From an uncultured Prevotellaceae bacterium (GTDB taxonomy: Bacteria; Bacteroidota; Bacteroidia; Bacteroidales; Bacteroidaceae), in assembly GCA_946541745.1 (NCBI GenBank), contig CAMNJY010000007.1:1-34312 (forward strand): a stretch of 34,312 nucleotides of DNA, given 5' to 3'. The position numbers were made by a program, and so were the translations under genes. This document shows, one piece after another, positions 25,297-33,995 of this stretch. Under the pieces are notes generated by a model. It searched no databases. It saw nothing but the letters and a program-made list of their open reading frames with translations, and was not told the DNA's origin. Every line of letters begins with the position of its first letter. The stretch's first letter is position 1.

Positions 25297-25725
25297 TTAT
25301 ACTAAGGATGCCAACTCGTCTTCAGCTATAAACTGAAGGTTGTTCTTGACAATGGTGTCGCGTGTAAGGTCGGCATTGTCGGTACGGAAGACGAGAATAC
25401 CCTTGCCACCCAGCAGGAAGGAGTACATGTAGGTGATGCTGATGCCGGCCTGCGAGAAAATCTCAATGGCATCGGCAGCACGGCCGGGCACGTTGTCGAG
25501 CTTGATGGCGAACACGTCGCTCAGCGCCACGGCAATGCCGGCTTTCTTCAGCTCGTCGAAGGCACGCATCGACTCGCTACAAATGAGGCGGTAAATACCA
25601 TACTCAGCCGTGTCGGCTATGGTGGAAGCGATAATCTGGATACCAGACTGCTTCAGAACCTCCAGCACCTTGATGAGCGTGCCGCTGCGGTTCTCGATGA
25701 AAATTGAAAGTTGGTTGATAGTCAT
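25297..25725 (-). CDS. Tandem ACT-domain protein
   Basis: This 142-residue protein starts MTINQLSIFIENRSGTLIKV and contains two ACT-like units: the first at about 3-70 with NRSGTLIKVLEVLKQSGIQI, the second at about 70-138 with DNVPGRAADAIEIFSQAGISI. ACT units bind amino acids and often regulate neighbouring enzymes. In Bacteroidales this type is commonly found directly beside phenylacetate-CoA ligase, as here (13 bases after it), so it may sense an aromatic amino acid or a product. A much longer open frame starts at 25848, but it reads through the end of paaK and is not real coding sequence upstream of 25725. Confidence 0.88.
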   Translation of the reverse strand: MTINQLSIFIENRSGTLIKVLEVLKQSGIQIIASTIADTAEYGIYRLICSESMRAFDELKKAGIAVALSDVFAIKLDNVPGRAADAIEIFSQAGISITYMYSFLLGGKGILVFRTDNADLTRDTIVKNNLQFIAEDELASLV

Positions 25726-25738
25726 AATATTAATGGAT

Positions 25739-27049
25739 TTATTGGTAAACTTTTCGCTTGTCAACCACGCGCACGGCCTTACCCTCGCTGACGGGCAGCG
25801 TTCCCTTAGGTACGATGCGTACACGCGGCTTGAGCAGTATCTCGTCACCCACCCTGTGGCGGATTTCCTTGGCCAGGTTCTCTATCAGCGAGTAGTTGTC
25901 GGTAGGTTCAGCCAGCTCCACTTCGATAATCATCTGGTCGTTGTTGTCTTCGGTGACGAGCGTGATGAGATAGTTGTTGCCCAGTTCGGGGAACTGCATC
26001 AGGATTTTCTCCACCTGGATGGGGAAGATGTTGACGCCGCGCAGCACTATCATGTCGTCACTGCGGCCACGCATGCGGTCAAGCCTGACGTGGTTGCGGC
26101 CGCATGGGCACGACCGGCCTAGAACGCGGGTGAGGTCGCGGGTGCGGTAGCGCAGCAGGGGCATGGCTTCGCGGCAGAGGGTGGTGAGCACCAGCTCGCC
26201 TATCTCGCCGTCGGGCACGGGCTCCAGGGTCTCGGGGTCTACTATCTCGACGATGTAGTAGTCTTCCCAGAAGTGCAGGCCGTTCTGCTCGGGGCATTCG
26301 AACCCTACGCCGGGGCCACACATCTCGGACATGCCGAAGGAGTTGTAGGCCTTGACGCCCATCATCTGTTCTATGCGCTGTCGCTGCTCCTCACTGTGGG
26401 GCTCGGCACCGATGGCCAGCACCTTGAGCTTGGTGTCGCGGCGGGGGTCTACCCCCTCCTGCTGCATCACTTCGTAGAGACGGGTGACGTACGACGGGAT
26501 GGCGTGGATGGCGGTGGTGCCGAAATCCTTGATGAACTTAATCTGGCGCAGCGAGTTGCCGGCGGCGGCGGGCACGGTAAGCATGCCCAGTCGCTCGGCA
26601 CCGTACTGGAAGCCCAGGCCGCCGGTGAACATGCCATAGCCCGAAGAGTTCTGGAACACATCGTCGGGGCGCAGGCCTACCATCCAGAGGTTGCGTGCCA
26701 CCTGGTTGGCCCATTCGTCCAAGTCGCGCTGGGTGTGCAGGATGACGGTGGGGTTGCCCGTGGTGCCACTCGATGAGTGCAGGCGCACACAGTCGCGCAG
26801 GGGCACACAGGCCATGCCGAAGGGATAGGTGTCGCGCAGGTCCTGCTTGGTAGTGAAAGGCAGTTTGCGCACGTCGTCCAGGGTCTGGATGTCGTCGGCG
26901 GTGATGCCTGCCTGCTGGAATTTCTTCTGGTAGAAAGGGTTGGTGAGACAGTGTGCGACAGTCTGCTTGAGTCGTTCCAGCTGGAACTGCTCAATCTGCT
27001 CGCGCGTCATCGTCTCACGCTCGGGGTTGAAATAGGTGGAATTGTTCAT
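25739..27049 (-). CDS. paaK: Phenylacetate-CoA ligase, copy A
   Basis: This 436-residue enzyme of the adenylate-forming superfamily makes aryl-acetyl-CoA from the acid, ATP and CoA. It has the phosphate-binding loop SSSGTTGNPTV (92-102), the glycine-rich YGMFTGGLGFQYGAERLG stretch, GFECPEQNGLHFWEDYYIVE, the hinge region RYRTRDLTRVL, and a Cys pair in SCPCGRNHVRLDR. The C-terminal swinging domain has RGVNIFPIQVEKILM and ends with VSEGKAVRVVDKRKV, containing the Lys expected for adenylation. Length is normal for PaaK. It follows copy B after 9 bases and precedes the ACT gene by 13, so the three form one operon. In gut Bacteroidales the physiological direction may be thioester formation from arylacetates; the exact acid is not shown. 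Confidence 0.93.
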   Translation of the reverse strand: MNNSTYFNPERETMTREQIEQFQLERLKQTVAHCLTNPFYQKKFQQAGITADDIQTLDDVRKLPFTTKQDLRDTYPFGMACVPLRDCVRLHSSSGTTGNPTVILHTQRDLDEWANQVARNLWMVGLRPDDVFQNSSGYGMFTGGLGFQYGAERLGMLTVPAAAGNSLRQIKFIKDFGTTAIHAIPSYVTRLYEVMQQEGVDPRRDTKLKVLAIGAEPHSEEQRQRIEQMMGVKAYNSFGMSEMCGPGVGFECPEQNGLHFWEDYYIVEIVDPETLEPVPDGEIGELVLTTLCREAMPLLRYRTRDLTRVLGRSCPCGRNHVRLDRMRGRSDDMIVLRGVNIFPIQVEKILMQFPELGNNYLITLVTEDNNDQMIIEVELAEPTDNYSLIENLAKEIRHRVGDEILLKPRVRIVPKGTLPVSEGKAVRVVDKRKVYQ

Positions 27050-27058
27050 AGTGTGTTA

Positions 27059-28366
27059 TTACAGTTTACGCTTGTCAATGACATGGGCACTCTTGCCTTG
27101 TGAGCGCTCAATGGTGTTGGGAGCCTTCAGCTGTACCTTGGCAGCAATAGAGAGCACACTCTTCAGTTTCGAGGCCAGTTTCTTCTCTAAGGCGTCCACA
27201 GCGGCGGGGGTGTCGAACGTGCCGGTGAAGTACTCCTGGCGAAGCTCTACCTGCACCTGTAGCGTGTCGAGGTTGTTGACGCGGTCGACGACGAGCATGT
27301 AGCGCGGTGCGAACTCCGGCATCGACAGCACCACGCTCTCCACCTGCGAGGGGAACACGTTGATGCCGCGGATGATGAGCATGTCGTCAGAGCGGCCCTC
27401 GATACGACCCATGCGGACGGACGTGCGCCCGCAGTCACACTGGCCCGGCAACAGCGAGCAGAGGTCGCGGGTGCGGTAGCGTATGACGGGCATGCCCTCC
27501 TTGGTCAGCGTGGTGAACACCAGCTCGCCCGTCTGCCCGGCAGGCAGCGGCTCCAGGGTTGTAGGGTTGACGATTTCGGGGTAGAAGTGGTCCTCGCAGA
27601 TATGCGAGCCGTGCTGCATCTGGCACTCGTAGCTGACACTGGGTCCCATGACCTCTGAAAGGCCATAAAGGTTGTAACCCTTCAGGCCCAGACGCTCCTC
27701 TATCTCCTTGCGCATGTTCTCTGTCCACGGCTCGGCGCCGAAGGCACCCACGCGCAGTTTAATCTGCTCTTTGGTGATACCCATCTTGTCCATCGTCTCG
27801 GCCAGGTAGAGGGCATAGGAGGGGGTGCAGGCGATGCCCGTCACGCCCAGGTCGCGTATGAGCTTGAGGTGCTTCTCGGTATTGCCCGTAGAGGCGGGCA
27901 CCACCGAGGCGCCCAAGTGCTCTACGCCATAGTGGGCACCCAGTCCACCGGTAAAGAGTCCGTAGCCGTAGCTTACGGAGAAGGTGTCGTCGCGGGTGAT
28001 GCCATAAGCGGTCAGACAGCGGGCCATACACTCGCTCCACACGCCGATGTCCTTGCGGGTGTAGCCTACGATGGTAGGATTGCCCGTAGTGCCACTGGAG
28101 GCATGTATGCGGATGATTTCGCTCTGCGGGGCGGCCTGCAGACCGAAGGGATAGTTGTCGCGCAAGTCCTTCTTGGTGGTGAAGGGCAACTTGGTAATGT
28201 CCTCGATGGTCTGAATGTCGTCCGGACGAATGTCCAGCTCTTGCAGCTTGTGACGATAAAAGGGAACATTGTGGTAGACGTACTCCACGATTTTGTGCAG
28301 GCGCTGGCCTTGGAGCGCGCTCATTTCGTCGCGGCTCATGCACTCTTTGTTTGGATTCCAAATCAT
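27059..28366 (-). CDS. paaK: Phenylacetate-CoA ligase, copy B
   Basis: This 435-residue paralog of the next gene has the loop ASSGTTGNPTI (89-99), the YGLFTGGLGAHYGVEHLGA stretch, YECQMQHGSHICEDHFYPEI, RYRTRDLCSLL with the QCDCGRTSVRMGR Cys pair, RGINVFPSQVESVVL, and the ending ERSQGKSAHVIDKRKL. It has the same domain order and length as copy A, yet the sequences differ throughout, so the duplication is old and the copies probably take different acids. It is the first gene behind the divergent promoter region shared with the acyl-CoA synthetase, followed after 9 bases by copy A. Confidence 0.93.
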   Translation of the reverse strand: MIWNPNKECMSRDEMSALQGQRLHKIVEYVYHNVPFYRHKLQELDIRPDDIQTIEDITKLPFTTKKDLRDNYPFGLQAAPQSEIIRIHASSGTTGNPTIVGYTRKDIGVWSECMARCLTAYGITRDDTFSVSYGYGLFTGGLGAHYGVEHLGASVVPASTGNTEKHLKLIRDLGVTGIACTPSYALYLAETMDKMGITKEQIKLRVGAFGAEPWTENMRKEIEERLGLKGYNLYGLSEVMGPSVSYECQMQHGSHICEDHFYPEIVNPTTLEPLPAGQTGELVFTTLTKEGMPVIRYRTRDLCSLLPGQCDCGRTSVRMGRIEGRSDDMLIIRGINVFPSQVESVVLSMPEFAPRYMLVVDRVNNLDTLQVQVELRQEYFTGTFDTPAAVDALEKKLASKLKSVLSIAAKVQLKAPNTIERSQGKSAHVIDKRKL

Positions 28367-28412
28367 TGTTGTTTCATTGTTGGTTAAATTGTTTTATTGT
28401 TTCCCTTGCCTG

Positions 28413-28420
28413 CAAAAGTA
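28413..28420 (-). promoter_or_regulatory. Candidate -7 promoter element of the paaK operon
   Basis: On the minus strand the sequence reads TACTTTTG followed by CA, matching TAnnTTTG, about 47 bases before the copy B start. I see no -33 TTTG at the usual spacing. Confidence 0.5.
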
Positions 28421-28453
28421 ACACTTTTATTGCGTTTAGCCAAGAAAACAATG

Positions 28454-28490
28454 CAAAAAGTTACATTTTTTCGTAATTTTGTACTTTTTG
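28454..28490. promoter_or_regulatory. Inverted repeat between divergent promoters, possible operator
   Basis: CAAAAAGT at 28454-28461 and ACTTTTTG at 28483-28490 are perfect inverted copies, extending by AC/GT with one bulged T. They lie between the divergent promoters of the paaK operon and the acyl-CoA synthetase. The position suits a regulator site, but in an AT-rich gap it could occur by chance. Confidence 0.3.
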
Positions 28491-28515
28491 AAGATAGAAT
28501 ATGAGAGAAAATGAT

Positions 28516-28523
28516 TAACTTTG
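28516..28523 (+). promoter_or_regulatory. -7 promoter element of the acyl-CoA synthetase gene
   Basis: TAACTTTG followed by CA matches TAnnTTTG and lies 45 bases before the ATG at 28569. The nearest TTTG upstream (28487-28490) is 25 bases away, longer than usual. Confidence 0.6.
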
Positions 28524-28568
28524 CAGCCAGCATGAGACATCAATAACCGGATCTTTTCAAAAAAACTT

Positions 28569-30629
28569 ATGATCACTCAACAACTACTACAACCTGAGAG
28601 CATCGTTGTCATCGGCGGCAGCAACAATGTTCACAAACCTGGAGGAGCCGTTCTGCGCAACCTGCTCAGCGGCGGATATGAAGGAACGCTGCGCGTGGTC
28701 AACCCTAAGGAAGACCAGGTGCAAGGCATCAAGGCTTTTCACGACGTCAGCGAACTGCCACCTACCGACATGGCTATCCTGGTAGTGGCAGCCAAATACT
28801 GTCCGGGCTATGTGAGGGTGCTGGCAGCAGATAAGAAGGTTCGCGCGTTCATTATAATATCTGCCGGCTTCAGCGAGGAAACCTGCGAGGGGGCAGCACT
28901 CGAACAGCAGATACTCGACACCTGCAAGGAATATGGCTGCGCACTGATAGGCCCCAACTGCATAGGCCTGCTCACACGGTGGCACCACTCGGTATTCACG
29001 CTACCCATACCCCACCTCAGCCCCAAGGGTGTCGACTTTATATCAGGGTCGGGGGCCACGGCTGTATTCATACTCGAAAGCGCTGTTACCAAGGGACTGC
29101 AGTTCAACTCAGTATGGTCGGTAGGCAACGGTCACCAGATAGGTATTGAATCGGTACTGGAATATATGGACGAGCACTTTGACCCTGAACACGACTCGCC
29201 GGTAAAGCTGCTGTACATAGAAAACATTGCCAACCCTGACAAGATGCTCTTCCACGCCACGTCGCTTATCAGGAAGGGATGCCGCATAGCGGCCATCAAG
29301 GCCGGCTCGTCTGAAAGTGGCAGCCGGGCAGCCTCAAGCCACACGGGAGCCATTGCCAGCAGCGACGCCGCCGTCGAAGCCCTGTTCCGCAAGGCGGGCA
29401 TCGTGCGCTGTTTCAGCCGCGAGGAACTGACCACGGTAGGCTGCATATTCACCCTACCCAGGTTTACAGGCAAGAATTTTGCCATCGTCACCCATGCCGG
29501 CGGACCGGGCGTCATGCTCACCGACGCGCTGTCAAGGGGGGGCATGCAGGTGCCGCCACTGACGGGTGAGGCCGCAGAAGCCCTGAAGGCGAAACTGCTG
29601 CCCGGCAGCAGCGTGGCAAACCCTATCGACATCCTGGCAACGGGCACTGCCGAGCACCTTGGCACAGCCATCGACTTCTGCGAAAACCATTTTGACGACA
29701 TTGATGCCATCATGGTTATCTTCGGCACCCCGGGACTGGTCAAGATATATGAGGTCTACGACGTGCTGCACAAGAAAATCAAGGAGTGTCGCAAACCTAT
29801 TTTCCCCATACTGCCAAGCGTCAGCACCGCCGGCCCGGAGGTGCAGGAATTCCTCAGGCGCGGACACGTCAACTTCAGCGACGAGGTGACACTGGCTACC
29901 GCACTCTCACAAGTGATGCGGACACCGAAGCCCGCCCCGCCGGAGGTGCAGCTCTACGGCATTGATATTCCACGGCTGAACACCATCATCTACAACATCC
30001 AGCAGAACGGCTACCTGCCCCCCGAGCAGGTGCGCGAGATACTGGATTGTGCCGGCATACCCATGGTGCCCGAGTTGGTATCCACGTCCAAGGCGGAACT
30101 GTCGGCCTTTGCCGAGAAGGTGGGGTTCCCCGTGGTGGCCAAGGTGGTGGGTCCCGTCCACAAGAGCGACGTTGGCGGCGTGGCTCTAAACATACGCTCG
30201 AAAGAAGTGCTGGAGGCAGAGTTCGAGCGAATGATGAAGATTGCCGACGCAACGGCTGTCATGGTACAGAAGATGATCAAGGGTACGGAACTCTTCATCG
30301 GCGCTAAATATGAGGAGCGGTTCGGCCATGTTGTGCTCTGCGGCCTCGGCGGCATCTTTGTCGAGGTGCTGCGCGACGTGTCATCGGGACTGGCCCCGCT
30401 GAGCTACGACGAGGCGTTCTCCATGATACACTCCCTGCGCGGCTACAAGATACTGAAGGGCACCCGCGGGCAACAGGGCATCAACGAGCGCAAATATGCT
30501 GAAATCATCGTACGGCTGTCAACACTGCTGCGCTTTGCCACCGAAATCAAGGAGATAGACATCAACCCCCTGCTGGGCGACGAAAACGGCATAACAGCCG
30601 TCGATGCCCGCATTTTGATAGAGAAATAA
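28569..30629 (+). CDS. Acetate/acyl-CoA ligase (NDP-forming), fused alpha and beta subunits
   Basis: This 686-residue enzyme couples cleavage of an acyl-CoA to ATP (or GTP) formation from ADP and phosphate, or works in reverse. The N-terminal CoA-binding domain starts VVIGGSNNVHKPGGAVLRNL (about 13-32); the succinyl-CoA-ligase-like domains follow, with ISGSGATAVFILE. The active-site His lies in SSHTGAIASSDAAV (H258), at the position I recall for the phosphohistidine of archaeal ACD alpha subunits. The C-terminal ATP-grasp part (about 475-686) has VAKVVGPVHKSDVGGVALNI, FIGAKYEERFGHVVLCGLGG and EIDINPLLG. It is divergent from the two paaK genes, so it may draw energy from aryl-acetyl-CoA or acetyl-CoA. 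It has its own promoter and no obvious co-transcribed neighbour. Confidence 0.92.
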   Translation: MITQQLLQPESIVVIGGSNNVHKPGGAVLRNLLSGGYEGTLRVVNPKEDQVQGIKAFHDVSELPPTDMAILVVAAKYCPGYVRVLAADKKVRAFIIISAGFSEETCEGAALEQQILDTCKEYGCALIGPNCIGLLTRWHHSVFTLPIPHLSPKGVDFISGSGATAVFILESAVTKGLQFNSVWSVGNGHQIGIESVLEYMDEHFDPEHDSPVKLLYIENIANPDKMLFHATSLIRKGCRIAAIKAGSSESGSRAASSHTGAIASSDAAVEALFRKAGIVRCFSREELTTVGCIFTLPRFTGKNFAIVTHAGGPGVMLTDALSRGGMQVPPLTGEAAEALKAKLLPGSSVANPIDILATGTAEHLGTAIDFCENHFDDIDAIMVIFGTPGLVKIYEVYDVLHKKIKECRKPIFPILPSVSTAGPEVQEFLRRGHVNFSDEVTLATALSQVMRTPKPAPPEVQLYGIDIPRLNTIIYNIQQNGYLPPEQVREILDCAGIPMVPELVSTSKAELSAFAEKVGFPVVAKVVGPVHKSDVGGVALNIRSKEVLEAEFERMMKIADATAVMVQKMIKGTELFIGAKYEERFGHVVLCGLGGIFVEVLRDVSSGLAPLSYDEAFSMIHSLRGYKILKGTRGQQGINERKYAEIIVRLSTLLRFATEIKEIDINPLLGDENGITAVDARILIEK

Positions 30630-30670
30630 GCCCTTTCTGACGCCACAATGTGTTAAATATCCTTATTTCT

Positions 30671-30701
30671 TTTGTCGGCTGACGAAAAATGACTACCTTT
30701 G
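30671..30701 (+). promoter_or_regulatory. Complete Bacteroidetes promoter of the glycogen block
   Basis: TTTG at 30671-30674, a 19-base spacer and TACCTTTG at 30694-30701 match the full consensus, 55 bases before the debranching-enzyme start. The AT-rich leader ends in AAGAAAGGA just before ACTATG, a plausible ribosome-binding site. Confidence 0.8.
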
Positions 30702-30756
30702 GGCTATCAAATCTAAAACAACAAACTTAAATATTAATAACCTTAAGAAAGGAACT

Positions 30757-32706
30757 ATGAGTTATTTACGATTCGAAAAAGCCGTGATGACTAACCTTCA
30801 GGAGAGTCTCCGTCGTGAATTGCTCCGCACAAACCGTTCTGGCGCTTACAGCTCGTCTACGCTGGTAGACTGCAACACGCGCAAGTACCATGGACTGCTG
30901 GTGGTTCCCGTACCAGAACTCGACGACGAGAACCATGTGCTGCTCTCGTCGCTGGACTGTACGGTCATACAGCACGGGGCAGAGTTCAACCTGGGGCTCC
31001 ACAAGTATCAGGGCAACACGTTCAGTCCTAACGGACACAAGTACATCCGTGAGTTTGATGCCAGCCTCGTACCCACTACAACCTACCGCGTGGGTGGCGT
31101 CATACTGAAGAAAGAAGCCATCTTCCAGGCTTACGAAGACCGCATCCTCATACGCTATACACTGGTGGATGCACACTCGGCCACAACGCTGCGGTTCAGG
31201 CCTTTCCTGGCTTTCCGCTCTGTCAGACAGTTCACCCATGAGAACGCTACGGCCAGCCGGGAGTACTCTGTCGTCGACCACGGCATCAAAACCTGCATGT
31301 ATGCCGGCTATCCTGACCTCTACATGCAGTTCTCCAAGAAGAACGAGTTCGTATTCATGCCCGACTGGTATCGCGGCATAGAGTACCCCAAGGAACAGGA
31401 GCGAGGCTACGCCTCAAACGAAGATCTCTACGTGCCCGGCTACTTCGAGATGCCCATCAAGAAGGGCGAGAGCATTGTCTTCGCAGCATCAACGTCACAA
31501 ATCAAGGCCACAAGCCTGAAGAAGCTGTTCGACGACGAGGTGGCACTGCGCGTACCCCGTGACAACTTCTACCATATTCTCGTCACGGCCGCCCACCAGT
31601 TCCACAACCGCAAGCCCAATGACGACCGCTACCTGCTGGCCGGCTATCCGTGGTTCAAGGCACGTGCCCGCGACACCTTCATCGCTCTGCCAGGACTGAC
31701 ACTGGCCATCGGCGAGCGCGACTACTTCGAACTGGTCATGAAGACGGCCGAAAAGGGACTGCGGGAGTTTATGGAAAACAAGCCGCTGTCTGTCAAGATC
31801 TACGAGATAGAACAGCCCGACGTGCCCCTTTGGGCCATCTGGGCCATTCAGCAGTACGTCAAAGATGCTGGCAAGGATGAAGGCTACAAACTATACGGCA
31901 AACTGGTGGAGGACATCGTTGACTACGTCATCCAGGGCGGACACCCCAACCTGAGGCTCGACGACAACGGACTGGTGTACTCTAACGGACGTGACCGTGC
32001 CGTGACATGGATGAACTCCACGGCCAACGGACGGCCCGTGGTGCCGCGCTCGGGCTATATTGTCGAGTTCAACGCCCTGTGGTACAATGCCCTGAAGTTC
32101 TGCGCCGCCATGCTGGCCGACCAGGGCCGCCAAGAGAAGGCGCAAGACCTGGAACAGCGAGCCGAACTGGCTAAGAACTCGTTTGTTGAAACATTCGTCA
32201 ACGAATACGGCTACCTGCTGGACTACGTGGACGGCACCAACATGGACTGGTCAGTACGTCCCAACATGATCTTTGCCGTAGCACTTGACTACTCACCGCT
32301 GTCACAGCAACAGATGAAGTCGGTGGTAGACATCTGTACGCGCGAGCTACTGACCCCCAAGGGCCTGCGCTCGCTGTCGCCTAAGAGCGGCGGCTACAAC
32401 CCCATGTACGTAGGCCCGCAGACGCAGCGCGACTACGCCTACCATCAGGGAACGGCCTGGCCATGGCTTGGCGGATTCTACATGGAGGCTTGCCTGAAAC
32501 TCTACAAGCGCTCTCGCCTGTCGTTCATCGAGCGGCAGATGGTGGGCTACGAAGATGAAATTGACTATCACGCTATCGGAACCATCTCCGAGCTGTTCGA
32601 CGGCAACCCGCCCTTCCACGGACGCGGTGCCATGGCCTTCGCCATGAACGTGGCAGAAATCCTGCGCACGCTGCAGCTCTTAGAGAAGTATTCGTATCAA
32701 AAGTAA
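30757..32706 (+). CDS. Glycogen debranching enzyme (amylo-alpha-1,6-glucosidase, GH133-like)
   Basis: This 649-residue cytoplasmic protein (no signal peptide) has an N-terminal beta-rich domain (about 10-250) opening with NRSGAYSSSTLVDCNTRKYHGLLV, and an (alpha/alpha)6 catalytic domain (about 270-645) with YPWFKARARDTFIALPGLTLA, NGRPVVPRSGYIVEFNALWYNAL, YHQGTAWPWLGGFYMEAC and ISELFDGNPP (E612). This is the bacterial GDE layout that removes alpha-1,6-linked glucose stubs from glycogen. At the TWMD motif usual in this fold the sequence reads TWMNST, with Asn at 420, so a candidate acidic residue is replaced. It is the first gene of a block with a GT4 glycosyltransferase 17 bases downstream and a GH57 gene beyond. 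The family is clear, and whether the Asn matters is open. Confidence 0.93.
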   Translation: MSYLRFEKAVMTNLQESLRRELLRTNRSGAYSSSTLVDCNTRKYHGLLVVPVPELDDENHVLLSSLDCTVIQHGAEFNLGLHKYQGNTFSPNGHKYIREFDASLVPTTTYRVGGVILKKEAIFQAYEDRILIRYTLVDAHSATTLRFRPFLAFRSVRQFTHENATASREYSVVDHGIKTCMYAGYPDLYMQFSKKNEFVFMPDWYRGIEYPKEQERGYASNEDLYVPGYFEMPIKKGESIVFAASTSQIKATSLKKLFDDEVALRVPRDNFYHILVTAAHQFHNRKPNDDRYLLAGYPWFKARARDTFIALPGLTLAIGERDYFELVMKTAEKGLREFMENKPLSVKIYEIEQPDVPLWAIWAIQQYVKDAGKDEGYKLYGKLVEDIVDYVIQGGHPNLRLDDNGLVYSNGRDRAVTWMNSTANGRPVVPRSGYIVEFNALWYNALKFCAAMLADQGRQEKAQDLEQRAELAKNSFVETFVNEYGYLLDYVDGTNMDWSVRPNMIFAVALDYSPLSQQQMKSVVDICTRELLTPKGLRSLSPKSGGYNPMYVGPQTQRDYAYHQGTAWPWLGGFYMEACLKLYKRSRLSFIERQMVGYEDEIDYHAIGTISELFDGNPPFHGRGAMAFAMNVAEILRTLQLLEKYSYQK

Positions 32707-32723
32707 AAAGGAGGAAGACAACG

Positions 32724-33995
32724 ATGAAAGTATTAATGTTTGGATGGGAGTATCCTCCTCACGTGTTCGGTGGACTTGCCACCGCTAACTATGGTATCTC
32801 TGAGGGACTGAAGGCCCAGGGCGACATCGAGACGGTGCTCTGCCTGCCTCACCCCTTCGGCGACGAGAGTCAGCACGCCTGCCGCATCGTGGCCATGAAT
32901 GCCGTACCTATTGCCTATCGCGACGTTGACTACGACTATGTCAAGCAGCGCGTAGGCAACATCATGGACCCCGACTACTACTTCAAGCTGCGCGAGCACA
33001 TCTACGCCGACTTCAACTACATGAACGTCAACGACCTCGGCGCCATGGAGTTTGCCGGAGGCTACCCCGGCAACCTGCATGAAGAAATCAACAACTACTC
33101 GATCATTGCCGGGCAGGTGGCTCGCACAGAGGAGTTCGACATCATCCACGCCCATGACTGGCTCACCTTCCCCGCTGGTATTCACGCCAAGCAGGTGTCG
33201 GGCAAGCCGCTGTGCATCCATGTCCACGCCACCGACTTCGACCGCTCGCGCGGCAAGGTGAACCCCACCGTCTACTCCATAGAGAAAAACGGCATGGACT
33301 GGGCCGACTGCATCATGTGCGTCTCCGAGCTGACCCGTCAGACCGTCATCAACCAGTATCATCAGGACCCGCGCAAGTGTTTTACTGTTCACAACGCCGT
33401 CTACCCCCTGCCCCAGGAGTATCAGGACATTCCGCGCCCCGACCACACGGGCAAGGAGAAGGTGGTCACGTTCCTCGGACGTATCACCATGCAAAAGGGC
33501 CCCGAATACTTTGTCGAGGCCGCCACAATGGTACTTCACCGCACTCGCAACGTCCGCTTCTGCATGGCCGGTTCGGGCGACATGATGGACGCCATGATAC
33601 AGCTTGCAGCCGAGCGTGGTATAGCCGACCGTTTCCACTTCCCAGGATTCATGCGCGGCAAGCAGGTCTATGAGTGCCTCAAGAACTCTGACGTCTACGT
33701 CATGCCGTCAGTCAGCGAACCCTTCGGCATCTCGCCCCTGGAAGCCATGCAATGCGGTACGCCGTCGATTATCTCCAAGCAGTCGGGCTGTGCCGAAATC
33801 CTGACCAACTGCATCAAGGTAGACTACTGGGACATCCACGCCCTGGCCGACGCCATCTACAGCATCTGTGCCAACGACTCGCTCTTCCAGTACCTCAAGG
33901 AGGAAGGCAAGCGCGAGGTCGACCAGATCACCTGGGAGAAGGTAGGCCGCTGGATACGCACGCTGTACCGTCGCACCCTGGGATGGGACGCCTGA
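32724..33995 (+). CDS. GT4-family glycosyltransferase (glycogen/alpha-glucan block)
   Basis: This 423-residue protein has the GT-B fold. The N-terminal domain opens MKVLMFGWEYPPHVFGGLAT, very like glycogen/starch synthases and related GT4 enzymes, with DIIHAHDWLTFPAG and CIHVHATDFDRSRGK. The C-terminal donor-binding domain has VVTFLGRITMQKGPEYFVEA, MPSVSEPFGISPLEAM (E332 and E340, the E-x7-E motif) and CGTPSIISKQSGCAE. No membrane segment is seen, so it is probably cytoplasmic. Together with the debranching enzyme and GH57 neighbour it probably extends alpha-glucan chains; a nucleotide-glucose donor is likely but not shown. It is separated from the upstream gene by 17 bases and is followed by a large inverted repeat. 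Confidence 0.9.
   Translation: MKVLMFGWEYPPHVFGGLATANYGISEGLKAQGDIETVLCLPHPFGDESQHACRIVAMNAVPIAYRDVDYDYVKQRVGNIMDPDYYFKLREHIYADFNYMNVNDLGAMEFAGGYPGNLHEEINNYSIIAGQVARTEEFDIIHAHDWLTFPAGIHAKQVSGKPLCIHVHATDFDRSRGKVNPTVYSIEKNGMDWADCIMCVSELTRQTVINQYHQDPRKCFTVHNAVYPLPQEYQDIPRPDHTGKEKVVTFLGRITMQKGPEYFVEAATMVLHRTRNVRFCMAGSGDMMDAMIQLAAERGIADRFHFPGFMRGKQVYECLKNSDVYVMPSVSEPFGISPLEAMQCGTPSIISKQSGCAEILTNCIKVDYWDIHALADAIYSICANDSLFQYLKEEGKREVDQITWEKVGRWIRTLYRRTLGWDA

Noticed and set aside
25726..25848. N-terminal extension of the ACT protein
   Set aside because: These codons overlap the 3' end of paaK copy A; ACT sequence begins at MTINQL (25725).
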